Shown: positions 28,089 to 37,971, counted from the stretch's first letter. The stretch: DNA of 64,000 nucleotides from Pseudomonas sp. VD-NE ins (GCF_031882575.1 NZ_CP134772.1:3305001-3369000); one strand, 5' to 3'. A program made the numbers and translations. Notes: generated by a model from the letters alone, not told the origin.

Positions 28089-28910
28089 TCAGCGAGGGAG
28101 GATGTATTTCTCGATCGCCTCGGCCACGCCGTCTTCGGTGTTCGGCGCGGTGACCACGTCGGCCTGACGCTTCACCGCCTCCTCCGCCTGCCCCATGGCA
28201 ATCGACAAGCCTGCGCAATGGAACATCGCCGGATCGTTGCCGCCATCGCCGATAGCCGCTGTCTGCTCCAATGGAATACCGAGATGTTCGGCCAGCGTCG
28301 CCAGCGCGGTGCCTTTGTTGGCTTCCAGCGCCGTGACGTCGAGATACACCGGTTGCGAACGCGAGACCTGTGCCATGCCGTTAACCTTCGGCAACAAGCG
28401 CGCCTCCAGCTCGATCAACAGTTCCGTGTTGTTGCTGGTGGCGACGATCTTGTCGATACGCTCCAGGTACGGCTCGAAACTCTCGACCACCACCGGCGGA
28501 TAGCCGAGGCCATGCTGTTCGCGTGGCACCATTGGCCCGTGCGGATCCTTGAGCAGCCAGTCGCCGCCGCTGAACACCCAGATTTCCACACCCGGCTGAT
28601 CGGCGAATGTGGCCAGCGCAATCAGCGCAGTGGTGGCCGGCAGGTAATGCGCAACCAGCAAACTGCCATCCGGATTGACGATGGTTCCACCGTTAAACGC
28701 AGCCGTCGGCAAATCGACGCCCAAAGCTTCGATCTGCTGCAACATGGCCTTCGGCGGTCTGCCCGTCGCGAGACTGAACAGCACGCCGGCCTCGCGCAGC
28801 GAACGCACGGCGTCGATGGTGCGTTGACTCAGCGTGTGATCCGGCAGCAAAAGCGTGCCGTCCATGTCGCTGAGCAGAAAACGGACAGGTTGTTTCGGCA
28901 ATTCACTCAT
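28089..28910 (-). CDS. Cof-type HAD-IIB phosphatase
   Basis: 273 residues; the start overlaps the zwf stop by four bases. Motif I DMDGT (residues 15-19), motif II LATGRP, a Lys in ALEANKGTAL and motif III/IV GDGGNDPAMF define the HAD IIB group with an alpha/beta cap (Cof/YidA-like). These enzymes dephosphorylate sugar phosphates or similar metabolites. Its position as third gene of the gnd-zwf operon suggests it cleans up sugar-phosphate intermediates of that pathway, which is inference. Confidence 0.88.
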   Translation of the reverse strand: MSELPKQPVRFLLSDMDGTLLLPDHTLSQRTIDAVRSLREAGVLFSLATGRPPKAMLQQIEALGVDLPTAAFNGGTIVNPDGSLLVAHYLPATTALIALATFADQPGVEIWVFSGGDWLLKDPHGPMVPREQHGLGYPPVVVESFEPYLERIDKIVATSNNTELLIELEARLLPKVNGMAQVSRSQPVYLDVTALEANKGTALATLAEHLGIPLEQTAAIGDGGNDPAMFHCAGLSIAMGQAEEAVKRQADVVTAPNTEDGVAEAIEKYILPR

Positions 28911-30430
28911 CCCAGGCCATGCCAGACGCGGCCATCGCGAGTCAGCAGATCTTCGGCGGCTTGCGGGCCGTCTTCACCGGCGGCGTAGGTCTGCACACTT
29001 GCATCCTGCTGCCAGGCGTCGAGGAACGGTTGCACCGCACGCCAGCCGTTCTCGATGTTGTCAGCACGCTGAAACAGTGTCTGGTCGCCGGTAAGGCAGT
29101 CGTAGATCAGCGTTTCGTAACCGGTCGACGGCTGCATCTCGAAAAAGTCTTTGTAAGCAAAACCCAGCTCGATGTTGGCCATGTTCAACGCCGGCCCCGG
29201 CCGTTTGGCCAGCAGGTCGAACCACATGCCTTCGTTGGGCTGGATCTGGATGCGCAGGTAGGTCGGCTGCAATTCGTCGACTTCGGTGTCACGGAACTGC
29301 GCGTAAGGCGCCGGTTTGAAGCAGATGACGATCTCGGTGTCGCGCACGCTCATGCGCTTGCCGGTGCGCAGGTAGAACGGCACGCCGACCCAGCGCCAGT
29401 TGTCGATCATCACTTTTAGCGCGACGTAGGTTTCGGTGTTGCTGTCAGGCGAGACGTTGGGCTCCTGGCGATAACCGTTCAGCGGCTTGCCGTCGACTTG
29501 ACCGGCACTGTACTGACCACGAACCGAGTTGGCCCGCGCCTCTTCAGTGGTCCACGGACGAATCGCCCCGACCACCTTGGCCTTCTCGCCACGCACCGCG
29601 TCAGCGCCGAATGCCGCCGGCGGTTCCATGGCAACCATGGCGAGCAATTGGAACAGGTGATTGGGCACCATGTCACGCAGGGCGCCGGTGTGTTCGTAAA
29701 AACTGCCACGGGTTTCGACGCCGACGGTTTCGGCGGCGGTGATCTGTACGTGGTCGATGTAGTGATTGTTCCAGAACGCTTCGAACAGGCTGTTGGAGAA
29801 CCGGCTGACCAGAATGTTCTGCACGGTTTCCTTGCCCAGGTAATGGTCGATCCGATAGATCTGCTTCTCGGACATCACCTTGAGCAAACAGGCGTTCAAC
29901 GCTTCGGCGGTTTGCAGATCGGAGCCGAATGGCTTCTCGATCACCACCCTTCTGAACGCTTCGGGAGTTTCTTCAAGCAAACCGGCGCTGCCCAATCGGC
30001 GCACCACTTCACTAAAGAAACGCGGCGCGGTGGCCAGATAGAACACCGCATTGCCGGTGCCGCTGTCGGCGATTTTCGCCGCCAGCGCGGAATAAGTGCT
30101 GTCGTCCAGAAAGTCGCCCTGGACGTAGCTGATACCTTTGGCGAGCTTGGCCCACAAGGCCGGATCAAGCATCTGATCGCCCTTGCCGACCTTCGCCGCC
30201 ACTTCGGTGCGGATGAAGTCTTCGAGCTTCTCCGCGAAGGCTTCATCGGTAATGGCGTTGTGATCAACGCCGACGATCCGCAGATTGTCGTCAAGCAAGC
30301 CGTCGCGACTGAGGTTGTACAGCGCTGGCATCAGCAAGCGCTTGACCAGGTCGCCGTGGGCACCGAACAGAAACAGCGTGGTCGGTGGTGCGGGTTCTGC
30401 CTTGGATTTTCTGCGGATCGTATGGGTCAT
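28907..30430 (-). CDS. zwf: Glucose-6-phosphate 1-dehydrogenase
   Basis: 507 residues from the ATG at 30428-30430, which overlaps the gnd stop; the longer frame to 30706 is a shadow of gnd. NADP-binding GAHGDLVKR near residues 23-31, the active-site peptide [13 protein letters not shown] and the substrate motif [11 protein letters not shown] are all present. It oxidises glucose 6-phosphate to 6-phosphogluconolactone, the entry into the Entner-Doudoroff and pentose phosphate routes. Pseudomonas often has a second zwf in the hex cluster with pgl and edd; this copy travels with gnd. Confidence 0.95.
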   Translation of the reverse strand: MTHTIRRKSKAEPAPPTTLFLFGAHGDLVKRLLMPALYNLSRDGLLDDNLRIVGVDHNAITDEAFAEKLEDFIRTEVAAKVGKGDQMLDPALWAKLAKGISYVQGDFLDDSTYSALAAKIADSGTGNAVFYLATAPRFFSEVVRRLGSAGLLEETPEAFRRVVIEKPFGSDLQTAEALNACLLKVMSEKQIYRIDHYLGKETVQNILVSRFSNSLFEAFWNNHYIDHVQITAAETVGVETRGSFYEHTGALRDMVPNHLFQLLAMVAMEPPAAFGADAVRGEKAKVVGAIRPWTTEEARANSVRGQYSAGQVDGKPLNGYRQEPNVSPDSNTETYVALKVMIDNWRWVGVPFYLRTGKRMSVRDTEIVICFKPAPYAQFRDTEVDELQPTYLRIQIQPNEGMWFDLLAKRPGPALNMANIELGFAYKDFFEMQPSTGYETLIYDCLTGDQTLFQRADNIENGWRAVQPFLDAWQQDASVQTYAAGEDGPQAAEDLLTRDGRVWHGLG

Positions 30431-31407
30431 TTCTTCGGTGTCTCCACGTGGCCGCCGAAGCCGAAGCGCTGGGCCGAAAGAATCTTGTCGCCAAAGGTGC
30501 CCTGACCGCGCGAGCGGTAGCGCGAGAACAGCGAGTTCGACAGCACCGGCACCGGCACCGCTTGTTCCATGGCCGCTTCGATGGTCCATTGACCTTCGCC
30601 GCTGTCCGCTACGGAACCGGAGAAGCCGTCGAGTTTCGGATCGCTGGCCAGTGCATCGGCGGTCAGGTCGAGCAACCACGACGACACCACGCTGCCACGG
30701 CGCCACACTTCCGCGATGTCCGCCACGTTCAGGTCGAAACGCTGATCTTCCGGCAGACGTTCGCTGGACTTGGTCTTGAGGATGTCGAAGCCCTCGGCGA
30801 ACGCGGCCATCATGCCGTACTCGATACCGTTGTGAATCATCTTCACGAAGTGCCCGGCACCGGCAGGACCGGCGTGAATGTAACCGTGCTCGGCACGATG
30901 ATCTTCGGACTTGCGATCCTTGGTACGCGGGATGTCACCCATGCCCGGCGCCAGAGCAGCGAACAGCGGGTCGAGGCGCTGCACAGTTTCAGCGTCGCCG
31001 CCGATCATCATGCAATAGCCGCGCTCCAGGCCCCAGACGCCGCCGGAGGTGCCGACGTCGATGTAGTGCAGGCCTTTTTCGGCCAGGGTCCTAGCCCGGC
31101 GAATGTCATCCTTATAGTTGGTGTTGCCGCCGTCGATGATGGTATCGCCGGCTTCGAGCAACGTGCTCAGGGTGTTGATGGTGTCTTCGGTTGGCGCGCC
31201 GGCCGGCAACATGACCCAGACCGCACGCGGTTTGGCCAGGCCGGCAACCAGTGCCGGCAAGTCGGCGACGCCGGTGGAGCCCTCGGCGACCAGGTTATCG
31301 ATGAAAGCGGTATTGCGGTCGTAAACAACGGTGGTGTGACCGTTGAGCATCAGACGTCGCGCAATATTGCCGCCCATGCGGCCCAGTCCAATAATCCCGA
31401 GTTGCAT
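30427..31407 (-). CDS. gnd: 6-phosphogluconate dehydrogenase, decarboxylating (short form)
   Basis: 326 residues, the short GndA/YqeC-type enzyme rather than the 470-residue E. coli form. Rossmann motif GLGRMGG at 7-13, dinucleotide specificity loop VVYDRN, the family signature [16 protein letters not shown], and the catalytic Lys-Asn in [16 protein letters not shown]. It converts 6-phosphogluconate to ribulose 5-phosphate; short forms often prefer NAD. First gene of a three-gene operon with zwf and a HAD phosphatase, all joined by ATGA overlaps. Confidence 0.93.
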   Translation of the reverse strand: MQLGIIGLGRMGGNIARRLMLNGHTTVVYDRNTAFIDNLVAEGSTGVADLPALVAGLAKPRAVWVMLPAGAPTEDTINTLSTLLEAGDTIIDGGNTNYKDDIRRARTLAEKGLHYIDVGTSGGVWGLERGYCMMIGGDAETVQRLDPLFAALAPGMGDIPRTKDRKSEDHRAEHGYIHAGPAGAGHFVKMIHNGIEYGMMAAFAEGFDILKTKSSERLPEDQRFDLNVADIAEVWRRGSVVSSWLLDLTADALASDPKLDGFSGSVADSGEGQWTIEAAMEQAVPVPVLSNSLFSRYRSRGQGTFGDKILSAQRFGFGGHVETPKK

Positions 31408-31680
31408 GTGCTGATGCTCCTTACTACAAATAAATGTGTGTCATTGGTTATAGCCCAACGCGACTGATGGAGGTTAGTCCAGAGCGTTGCGATGAAGTTT
31501 CCGGGCATTGTGCCCGATCCAGACTGATAACGCCCCGAATCCTGCCGAAGACACACGGACCATGAAAAATAAAAAAGTTCCATTCACAGGCAAAAGAAAT
31601 CAAAATCGGCGCCGATAGTAAGTCAGTACCCCAAAACGGGGACGACCTACAGTTGATGCACGCCATTTGCGAGGTGAGCA

Positions 31681-31863
31681 ATGGGCACAGTACACACAGC
31701 AATGCCGCCACAAACCCTGTACGTGACGATTCGTCGCGATGAATTGCGCCAGTTGAAAGACGAACGCGACCAGTTGAAGCAGGAGCTGGCGCAGCTGCGC
31801 CTTTTGACCCAAGGTGCACAACCGCAACCTTTGCCGGTCGTCCAGCGTCATCCCCACGCCTGA
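31681..31863 (+). CDS. Small coiled-coil protein (DUF6026-like)
   Basis: 60 residues, ATG at 31681 after GAGGTGAGCA. A short strand (PQTLYVTIRRDEL) is followed by a charged heptad helix (RQLKDERDQLKQELAQLRLL) and a disordered basic tail. I believe it belongs to a family common in Pseudomonas (DUF6026), but the name is from memory. Function unknown; the helix suggests dimerisation. The 273 bases between gnd and this gene contain no other gene. A perfect inverted repeat TCGGGAAC...GTTCCCGA at 31877-31902 follows the stop. Confidence 0.75.
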   Translation: MGTVHTAMPPQTLYVTIRRDELRQLKDERDQLKQELAQLRLLTQGAQPQPLPVVQRHPHA

Positions 31864-31876
31864 TCCCCCGCCTGAT

Positions 31877-31902
31877 TCGGGAACGGCAGCGGCTGTTCCC
31901 GA
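31877..31902 (+). terminator. Inverted repeat after the 60-residue gene
   Basis: TCGGGAAC / GTTCCCGA with a ten-base loop, 13 bases after the stop; no T run follows, so its action as a terminator is uncertain. Confidence 0.4.
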
Positions 31903-32072
31903 CGCGCTACCCTCTGGCCGCATGCCCTACGGCAAAAGCGCCACTTAACAAAACTTTCACATTCTCTTCGTAATACTCCGCCTCATTCTGGCCGTACCTT
32001 TGTGTGCGGCCTCCGTTCGTCGGTTTCATGGATGTTCCGGCGGTGGTTGTAACGAGTGAGCTGGAGCGCCGA

Positions 32073-33821
32073 ATGGCATTGTTCAAACGCAGCAAAACGA
32101 CTGCGACAGGTTTCGACTGGGCCGGACTTCTCTGGCTGTTTGTATTCTTCTGGTACTTCTCGGGTATCACCCAACTGCTGATCCAGCTGACCGGCACCTC
32201 CGGCTTCAGCGGATTCCGTCAGGCGTTCTTCATGAGCGCGCTCTGGCTTGCGCCAATGCTGCTCTTCCCCAAACGCACCAAACTGCTCGCTGCCGTGATC
32301 GGCGTGGTGTTGTGGGCCTGCTCGATGGCCAGCCTCGGTTACTTCTTCATCTATCAGCAGGAATTCTCTCAGAGCGTGATTTTCATCATGTTCGAGTCGA
32401 ACATCTCTGAAGCCGGCGAGTACATGACTCAGTACTTTGCCTGGTGGATGGTGCCGGCGTTCCTCGCACACACCGCCTTCGCTTACTTCCTGTGGACGCG
32501 TCTGCGCCCGGTGTACATGCCCCGTGGCCGTGCCCTGGTAGCGGCGACGGCGATCGTGATCGCGGTGGTCGGTTATCCGCTGGTCAAACAAACGATGCGC
32601 ATGGGCACCTTCGCCCAAGGCTTCGAGAAATTCGAAACCCGCATCGAGCCAGCCGTGCCCTGGCAGATGGCCGTGGCTTATCACCGTTATCTGGATACCC
32701 TCGCCGACATGCAGGGCATGCTGCACAACGTGAGCAAGATCCCGCCGCTGAAAAACCTTCAGGACGCCTCGGCCGATCAGCCGAAGACCCTGGTGCTGGT
32801 CATCGGTGAGTCGACCAACCGTCAGCGCATGAGCCTCTACGGCTATCAGCGCAACACCACGCCGGAACTGGACAAACTCAAGGATCAACTGGCGGTGTTC
32901 GACAACGTCGTCACCCCGCGTCCATATACCATCGAAGCCTTGCAGCAAGTGCTGACCTTCGCTGACGAAGAGCACCCGGATCTGTACCTGTCGACGCCGT
33001 CGCTGGTCAGCATGATGAAACAGGCCGGTTACAAGACCTTCTGGATCACCAACCAGCAGACCATGACCAAGCGCAACACCATGCTCACCACGTTCTCCGA
33101 ACAGGCTGACGAGCAGGTGTACCTGAACAACAACCGCAACCAGAACGCCGCGCAGTACGATGGCGACGTGATCGAGCCGTTCAACAAGGCGTTGGCTGAC
33201 GCCGCACCGCGCAAACTGATCGTTGTGCATTTGCTCGGCACGCACATGAGCTACCAGTACCGCTACCCGCCGACGTTCGACAAGTTTCAGGATCGCAACG
33301 GCGTGCCAGCGGGCGTGCGTGATGATCAGGTGCCGACCTACAACAGCTACGACAACGCCGTGCTGTACAACGACTTCGTCGTGTCAAGCCTGATCAAGGA
33401 TTACGCCAAATCCGATCCGAACGGCTTCCTGCTGTACCTCTCCGATCACGGTGAAGACGTGTTCGACTCGGTGGGCCACAAGACCCTGGGCCGCAACGAA
33501 AACAAACCGACCGCGCCGATGTACACCATTCCGTTCATGGCCTGGGCCTCGCCGAAGTGGAAAGCCAACCACGACTGGAACTTCGCCGCCGACCTCGATC
33601 GTCCGTACAGCAGCTCGCACTTGATCCACACCTGGGCCGACCTCGCCGGTTTGAGTTTCGATGAACTCGACCGCAGCAAGAGCCTGGTCAGCGACAGCTT
33701 CAAGGCTCGCCCACTGCTGATCGGCGACCCGTACCAGACCGAGCAGCGTGCGCTGATCGACTTCAGTTTGATGAAGCCGAAGAAACCCGACGCCACGCCG
33801 GCGGGTGTCGCGCAGAAGTAA
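32073..33821 (+). CDS. cptA: Phosphoethanolamine transferase CptA
   Basis: 582 residues from the ATG at 32073, with CTGGAGCGCC upstream. Five N-terminal membrane helices (to about residue 190) anchor a periplasmic alkaline-phosphatase-like domain: LVLVIGESTNRQRMSLYGYQ with the metal-binding Glu, TPRPYTIEALQQVL with the likely nucleophilic Thr, VVHLLGTHMSYQYRYP and LLYLSDHGEDVFD with the second metal site. It transfers phosphoethanolamine from phosphatidylethanolamine to the lipopolysaccharide core or lipid A. The layout fits CptA rather than EptA. A terminator follows. Confidence 0.88.
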   Translation: MALFKRSKTTATGFDWAGLLWLFVFFWYFSGITQLLIQLTGTSGFSGFRQAFFMSALWLAPMLLFPKRTKLLAAVIGVVLWACSMASLGYFFIYQQEFSQSVIFIMFESNISEAGEYMTQYFAWWMVPAFLAHTAFAYFLWTRLRPVYMPRGRALVAATAIVIAVVGYPLVKQTMRMGTFAQGFEKFETRIEPAVPWQMAVAYHRYLDTLADMQGMLHNVSKIPPLKNLQDASADQPKTLVLVIGESTNRQRMSLYGYQRNTTPELDKLKDQLAVFDNVVTPRPYTIEALQQVLTFADEEHPDLYLSTPSLVSMMKQAGYKTFWITNQQTMTKRNTMLTTFSEQADEQVYLNNNRNQNAAQYDGDVIEPFNKALADAAPRKLIVVHLLGTHMSYQYRYPPTFDKFQDRNGVPAGVRDDQVPTYNSYDNAVLYNDFVVSSLIKDYAKSDPNGFLLYLSDHGEDVFDSVGHKTLGRNENKPTAPMYTIPFMAWASPKWKANHDWNFAADLDRPYSSSHLIHTWADLAGLSFDELDRSKSLVSDSFKARPLLIGDPYQTEQRALIDFSLMKPKKPDATPAGVAQK

Positions 33822-33829
33822 CACCGGAA

Positions 33830-33852
33830 GGGGCCGCAAGCGGCCCCTTTTT
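33830..33852 (+). terminator. Rho-independent terminator of cptA
   Basis: GGGGCCG-CAAG-CGGCCCC followed by TTTTT, nine bases after the stop. Confidence 0.92.
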
Positions 33853-34330
33853 CATGTCCGCCGACATTTCAACTGACAAGACTCGATCCCGGTGTTTTAA
33901 CCCCGGCAGCACCCTACCGCTCGTCACCACCTGTCAGAGTTGACAGTAGCCAGCGTTCTCGCCTCAGTGTTTGATCAGGCCATCCAGGCCAGCACTCTTT
34001 GTTGGCCGCTCAACCAGGAAGGTGTGCCATGACGACCCCTCAGCCAGACAACGGAGTGCTAGCGCTCTACCCCGACTCAGGGCAGGCGCTGCCGAAGGCT
34101 GCGATGTTTTGCGCTGGAGAAACCTGGCGGATTGCCAATGCGAGTAGCTTCGCGCCTACAAGGAATACCGGCAAATTCCGGGAGACTGCAGCGGTTGACT
34201 GCCCTGCCCTCACTCCCTATCCTCGCGCCTGTCACGACTCATTCGTGATCGGGTTTGACGGCCTGAAAAATTCAAGACGCACATTGCTCTCCAATGTGTG
34301 CGCGCACTCCTGTGTCCGACGCACTGCTCA
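33853..34330. other. Gene-poor interval with a degenerate type B REP
   Basis: About 480 bases. Around 34085-34165 the sequence GCGCTGCCGAAGGCTGCGAT and GCGCCTACAAGG is recognisable as a decayed type B REP pair, which makes the open frame 34029-34337 unlikely to be a gene. From about 34220 the leader of the following genes begins, with a small hairpin (CACATTG / CAATGTG near 34281-34300). Confidence 0.5.
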
Positions 34331-34444
34331 ATGGTGACTGTGTGCGGGGCATCTTCGGGTGCGCCGGGTGTCTTGGACCGGTCCGTCAACCTGCACACAG
34401 TTGCCACCTATTCGTTTGACGGCGATGAAGTGGCAGTTCTCTGA
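34331..34444 (+). CDS. Possible 37-residue leader ORF
   Basis: Reads MVTVCGASSGAPGVLDRSVN and ends TYSFDGDEVAVL, stopping 19 bases before the next start. There is no ribosome site upstream, so translation is doubtful; it may instead be part of a structured leader RNA. The stretch GTTTGACGGC inside it (34414) is a direct repeat of the same ten bases at 34253. Confidence 0.3.
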   Translation: MVTVCGASSGAPGVLDRSVNLHTVATYSFDGDEVAVL

Positions 34445-34463
34445 CTTCCAAGAGGCTGCACCC

Positions 34464-34748
34464 ATGACCGATCCAACCACAAGATCCACCCCCTTCGCCC
34501 CCTGCGACCACGTCGCCCACCACCTCTTCGCCGTCCAACCCGACATCCCCCTCCTCGACGCCCTCGAACACGCCAGCGTCTACCTCAACTGCGCCGAAGC
34601 CCTCGCCCATCAAGCCCCCACCGCCACCCGCCCGGAACACAGCGGCTCGTTGCACTGGGCCAGCCAGCAAATGCTCGGCACCGCCCGCGCGTTGGTACTG
34701 GCCTCCGTCGCCGGTCTGCACGCCGCGCAGGCCGGAGGTGAAGCATGA
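34464..34748 (+). CDS. Small DUF3077-like protein
   Basis: 94 residues; ATG at 34464 after AAGAGGCTGCACCC. Two predicted helices (IPLLDALEHASVYLNCAEAL and LHWASQQMLGTARALVLASV) resemble the small helical DUF3077/DUF6124 families that occur in many copies in Pseudomonas. No signal peptide. Codon use in the first half is strikingly C-rich at third positions. Overlaps the next gene by four bases. Function unknown. Confidence 0.65.
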   Translation: MTDPTTRSTPFAPCDHVAHHLFAVQPDIPLLDALEHASVYLNCAEALAHQAPTATRPEHSGSLHWASQQMLGTARALVLASVAGLHAAQAGGEA

Positions 34749-35011
34749 GTGCGCACATTTCGATGACTCACAACGAAGACAACATTCCGGTTTTACTGGT
34801 CTCCACCGAGGCACCGCTGGATGTCTTGCACAGCAGCGCAGCCAGTCGCTTTCTGGCGGTAACACAGATGATGGAAAGTCTGGCCAGCCTGGATATCTCG
34901 TCGGCCAAAGGTGCCGATGTGCAGCAACTGGCCCATGCTGCCGCGATGTTGCTGCGCGATGGCTGTGATGTGATGGATGTGTTGGGCCGGCAGATTCGTT
35001 TGCGGGTCTGA
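34745..35011 (+). CDS. Small helical protein coupled to the DUF3077-like gene
   Basis: 88 residues, starting inside the stop of the preceding gene. Sequence: a strand (NIPVLLVSTEAPLDVL) followed by helices SRFLAVTQMMESLASLD and DVQQLAHAAAMLLRDGCDVM. No known domain. The two small proteins are probably made together, possibly as partners. Confidence 0.65.
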   Translation: MSAHISMTHNEDNIPVLLVSTEAPLDVLHSSAASRFLAVTQMMESLASLDISSAKGADVQQLAHAAAMLLRDGCDVMDVLGRQIRLRV

Positions 35012-35024
35012 TACCGACAAGAGT

Positions 35025-35094
35025 AAAAGATCGCAGCCTTCGGCAGCTCCCACAGAGATCGGTGCAGGAGCTGCCGAAGGCTGCGATCTTTTGA
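35025..35094. repeat. REP-like palindromic pair, type B
   Basis: AAAAGATCGCAGCCTTCGGC and its inverse with a short spacer, between the small gene pair and the receptor gene. Confidence 0.85.
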
Positions 35095-35134
35095 TTTTCA
35101 AACGAGGTCCAGCCATACCTCTGAAACACTTACA

Positions 35135-35153
35135 AATAACAATATTTCTCGTT
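35135..35153 (+). promoter_or_regulatory. Weak candidate Fur box before the siderophore receptor
   Basis: AATAACAATATTTCTCGTT matches the 19-base Fur consensus in about half its positions, mainly in the AT core, and a -35-like TTGACA overlaps its right end (35153). Iron control is expected for this gene, but the match is weak. Confidence 0.25.
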
Positions 35154-35229
35154 TGACACTAAATCCCGTCCCTCCCCCTCGTCTTTGAACAAACGGAATT
35201 TTTCCCTCGAAGACAAGGAGTCGGCTGCG

Positions 35230-37458
35230 ATGTTCGCGCCCATTACCCGTTCCATGACCCTCACCCTCGGCCTGTGCAGCGCTGCGTTCAACGCCGATCT
35301 GCTGGCTGAAACCGAAGCCGAAAAACCGCCGCAGCCCGGCAATCCGGCACTGGAGCTGGCCGCGACCAACGTCAGCGCGCAAGGCCTGGGCACCACCACC
35401 GAGAACACCGAGTCCTATACCACCGGTGCGATGAGTACCGCGACGCGGCTGAATCTGTCGATCAAGGAAACCCCGCAATCGGTGTCGGTGATCACGCGTC
35501 AGCAGATGGATGATTTCAAGCTTGGTACATTGTCCGAGGCCATGCGCCAGACCACGGGCGTGGTGGTTCAGCATCTGGATTCGGATCGGGTCAGTTATTC
35601 GTCGCGTGGTTATGCGATCAACAACTTCCAGATCGACGGGATGCTCAACACCTTCGATCGCATGAAGTCCGATTCCGACACGATCATTTACGACCGTATC
35701 GAGGTGGTGCGCGGTGCCACCGGGCTGACCACGGGTGCGGGTGATCCGTCGGCGACCATCAACATGGTGCGCAAGCGTCCGACCGCGCAATGGCAGGCGT
35801 TGGCCGGGGTCAGCGGCGGCAGTTACGACAATTACTACAGCTACGTCGACGTCGGCGGGCCGCTGGCCTTTGACGGTCGCCTTCGCGGGCGCACGGTGTT
35901 GGCCTACCGCGACAACCAGTCGATCAAGGACAAATACGCGCTGCAACGGGAGGTCGGTTATGGCGTGCTTGAGGCGGATCTGACCGACTCCACCGTGCTG
36001 GCGGTCGGGTACGACTATCAGAACAAACATGTGCAAGGCTCATCCTGGGGCACCGTGCCCTACTGGAATGCCGATGGCAGCAAGGCCGGTCTGGGGCGTT
36101 CGACCAACATGGCGACGTCGTGGAGTTCCTGGCCGCTTCAAGACAAAACCGCGTTCGCCACCCTCGATCAACAACTGGCCGGCGGCTGGCGTCTGAAGGC
36201 TGCGTACACCCATCGCGAGAGCAATACCGACGGCAAGGTCTATTACGGTGGTGCCGGTTTTCCTGCGGCTGATCGCAGCGGCATGATCGCCTACACCTCG
36301 CACATGATCGGCACGCAGAAAATGCAGGCGTACGACTTTAACGTCTCGGGCCCCTACTCGCTGTTGGGGCGTGAGCACGAAATGATGTTCGGCTACGGTG
36401 AGGCCGAACGCCGCTCGAATTCCCCGTACACCATTGCCGGCGCGCGCCCCAAGGATTACGGGACCATCCGCGACTGGAAATACATGGGCGATATCGCCAA
36501 ATTCAGCGACACCGTCACCGACCTCACCGGCTCCAAGGACGATACCCGGCAGAAAGCCGGATACATCGCCACGCGCCTGAGCCTGACCGATGAACTGCAC
36601 GCGGTGCTGGGCAGTCGCTACGGCAGTTGGGAGGCGTCCAGCACCAGCAACAGCTACGACGCCAACCGGCAACTGACCGAGGTGGATAACACCCGTCAAA
36701 AACAGAACGACGTCTGGACGCCTTACGCCGGACTGCTGTACGACCTGACCCCGGAATACACGGCGTACGTGAGTTACACCGACATCTTCAAACCCCAGGG
36801 CAACCGCGACAAGAATCGCAAATACATCGACCCGGTGATCGGCAAAAACTATGAAGTGGGCCTCAAGGGCAGCCTGCTCGAGGAACGCCTGAACCTGTCC
36901 ACGGCGGTGTTCTGGAGCAAGCAGGACAACGTCGCCGAACTCGACAACTCGGTCCCGGCGGATCCGGTTACCCGTGAGCAGTTCTACAAATCCGGCGGCA
37001 AGGGCAACAAGGTCAACGGCTTTGAAGCGGAAGTGTCCGGCGAAATCCTTCAGGGCTGGAACATGACCGCTGGATACACCTACACCCACTCGGTCAACGG
37101 CGAAAGCGAACGGACCAACACCAATCAGCCGATGAACCTGTTGCGCGTCTCCACGGCGTACCGTTTGCCGGGCGAATGGCAAGCGCTGACCGTGGGCGGT
37201 GCGGTGAACTGGCAAAGCGATGTTTATGGCACGTCGAGCCGACCGGTTGGCGGCGACACCGAAGAAGCGCGAATCGCCCAGAGCGCCTATACCGTGGTCA
37301 ATCTGATGTCGCGTTATGAATTCGACCGACACCTGTCGGCGTCGCTCAACGTCAACAACCTGTTCGACAAAAAGTATTACGACAACGTCGGTTTCTATAA
37401 CGGCGTGTATTGGGGGGATCCGCGCACGGTAACGGTCAGTCTCGACTGGAAACTCTGA
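35230..37458 (+). CDS. TonB-dependent siderophore receptor (FhuE/FpvA-like)
   Basis: 742 residues from the ATG at 35230 with CAAGGAGTCGGCTGC upstream. Signal peptide to about residue 25, then the plug: SIKETPQSVSVITRQQMDDF, RGYAINNFQIDGM, and YDRIEVVRGATGLTTGAGDP followed by INMVRKRP. The barrel ends with NVNNLFDKKYYDNVGFYNG and VTVSLDWKL, the pattern of coprogen/hydroxamate and pyoverdine receptors. No N-terminal signalling (STN) domain, so it does not take part in surface signalling. It imports a ferric siderophore through the outer membrane with TonB energy. Substrate not assignable. Confidence 0.92.
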   Translation: MFAPITRSMTLTLGLCSAAFNADLLAETEAEKPPQPGNPALELAATNVSAQGLGTTTENTESYTTGAMSTATRLNLSIKETPQSVSVITRQQMDDFKLGTLSEAMRQTTGVVVQHLDSDRVSYSSRGYAINNFQIDGMLNTFDRMKSDSDTIIYDRIEVVRGATGLTTGAGDPSATINMVRKRPTAQWQALAGVSGGSYDNYYSYVDVGGPLAFDGRLRGRTVLAYRDNQSIKDKYALQREVGYGVLEADLTDSTVLAVGYDYQNKHVQGSSWGTVPYWNADGSKAGLGRSTNMATSWSSWPLQDKTAFATLDQQLAGGWRLKAAYTHRESNTDGKVYYGGAGFPAADRSGMIAYTSHMIGTQKMQAYDFNVSGPYSLLGREHEMMFGYGEAERRSNSPYTIAGARPKDYGTIRDWKYMGDIAKFSDTVTDLTGSKDDTRQKAGYIATRLSLTDELHAVLGSRYGSWEASSTSNSYDANRQLTEVDNTRQKQNDVWTPYAGLLYDLTPEYTAYVSYTDIFKPQGNRDKNRKYIDPVIGKNYEVGLKGSLLEERLNLSTAVFWSKQDNVAELDNSVPADPVTREQFYKSGGKGNKVNGFEAEVSGEILQGWNMTAGYTYTHSVNGESERTNTNQPMNLLRVSTAYRLPGEWQALTVGGAVNWQSDVYGTSSRPVGGDTEEARIAQSAYTVVNLMSRYEFDRHLSASLNVNNLFDKKYYDNVGFYNGVYWGDPRTVTVSLDWKL

Positions 37459-37643
37459 CCGGCCTCCTCTAATGCGGTGCGCCTTGGCCTGAGGCGTGCC
37501 GCGTCTGTCCTATATCGCGCTGCAACATGCTGCAAAACCTCCACTGAACCGGCGTTAACCCCGCGTTAATTCACGCCACCCAGACTCTCTTCCGAGATCT
37601 GCTTCATGGACGAACGGCTCCCACTTGTTCAGTAGGAGGCACC

Positions 37644-37853
37644 ATGAAAATCACTACCGTAATCCTTGCCGGGCTGTTGGCCCTGGGTTCTGCCAGCGTG
37701 TTCGCCGAAGGCGGCGCTGAGCGCATGCGTTATTACTACGACAACTTCCCGGTCCAGCACGCCCAGAGCGAGCAGAAGAGCGACGCCAACGCGAAAGAAA
37801 TTCGCGTTCCCGCCGACCAGACGGCGCAAGTGACCGAGTCGTATCGCGACTGA
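37644..37853 (+). CDS. Small exported protein (PtrA-N-terminal-like)
   Basis: 69 residues; ATG at 37644 after AGTAGGAGGCACC. Signal peptide MKITTVILAGLLALGSASVFA followed by EGGAERMRYYYDNF and a polar tail. The AEGGAER start of the mature part resembles the small periplasmic proteins annotated as PtrA N-terminal domain in Pseudomonas, some linked to copper; this link is from memory and weak. A terminator follows at 37914. Confidence 0.75.
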   Translation: MKITTVILAGLLALGSASVFAEGGAERMRYYYDNFPVQHAQSEQKSDANAKEIRVPADQTAQVTESYRD

Positions 37854-37913
37854 AATTAGCGAGTAACCGATGGACCTTCCGTGGCTCCGCTCTGGCCTGG
37901 GAGAAGACAGTTT

Positions 37914-37939
37914 GGCGCCCTGAATGGGGCGCTTTTTTT
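37914..37939 (+). terminator. Rho-independent terminator
   Basis: GCGCCC-TGAAT-GGGGCGC followed by seven T, 61 bases after the stop of the 69-residue gene. Confidence 0.88.
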
Positions 37940-37971
37940 ATGGGCATTTAGTTGATTAGTCAGGATTGGGT

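Noticed and set aside
34029..34337. An open frame starting MTTPQPDNGVLALYPD
   Set aside because: It contains a decayed type B REP and runs into the leader of the following genes; codon pattern is poor.
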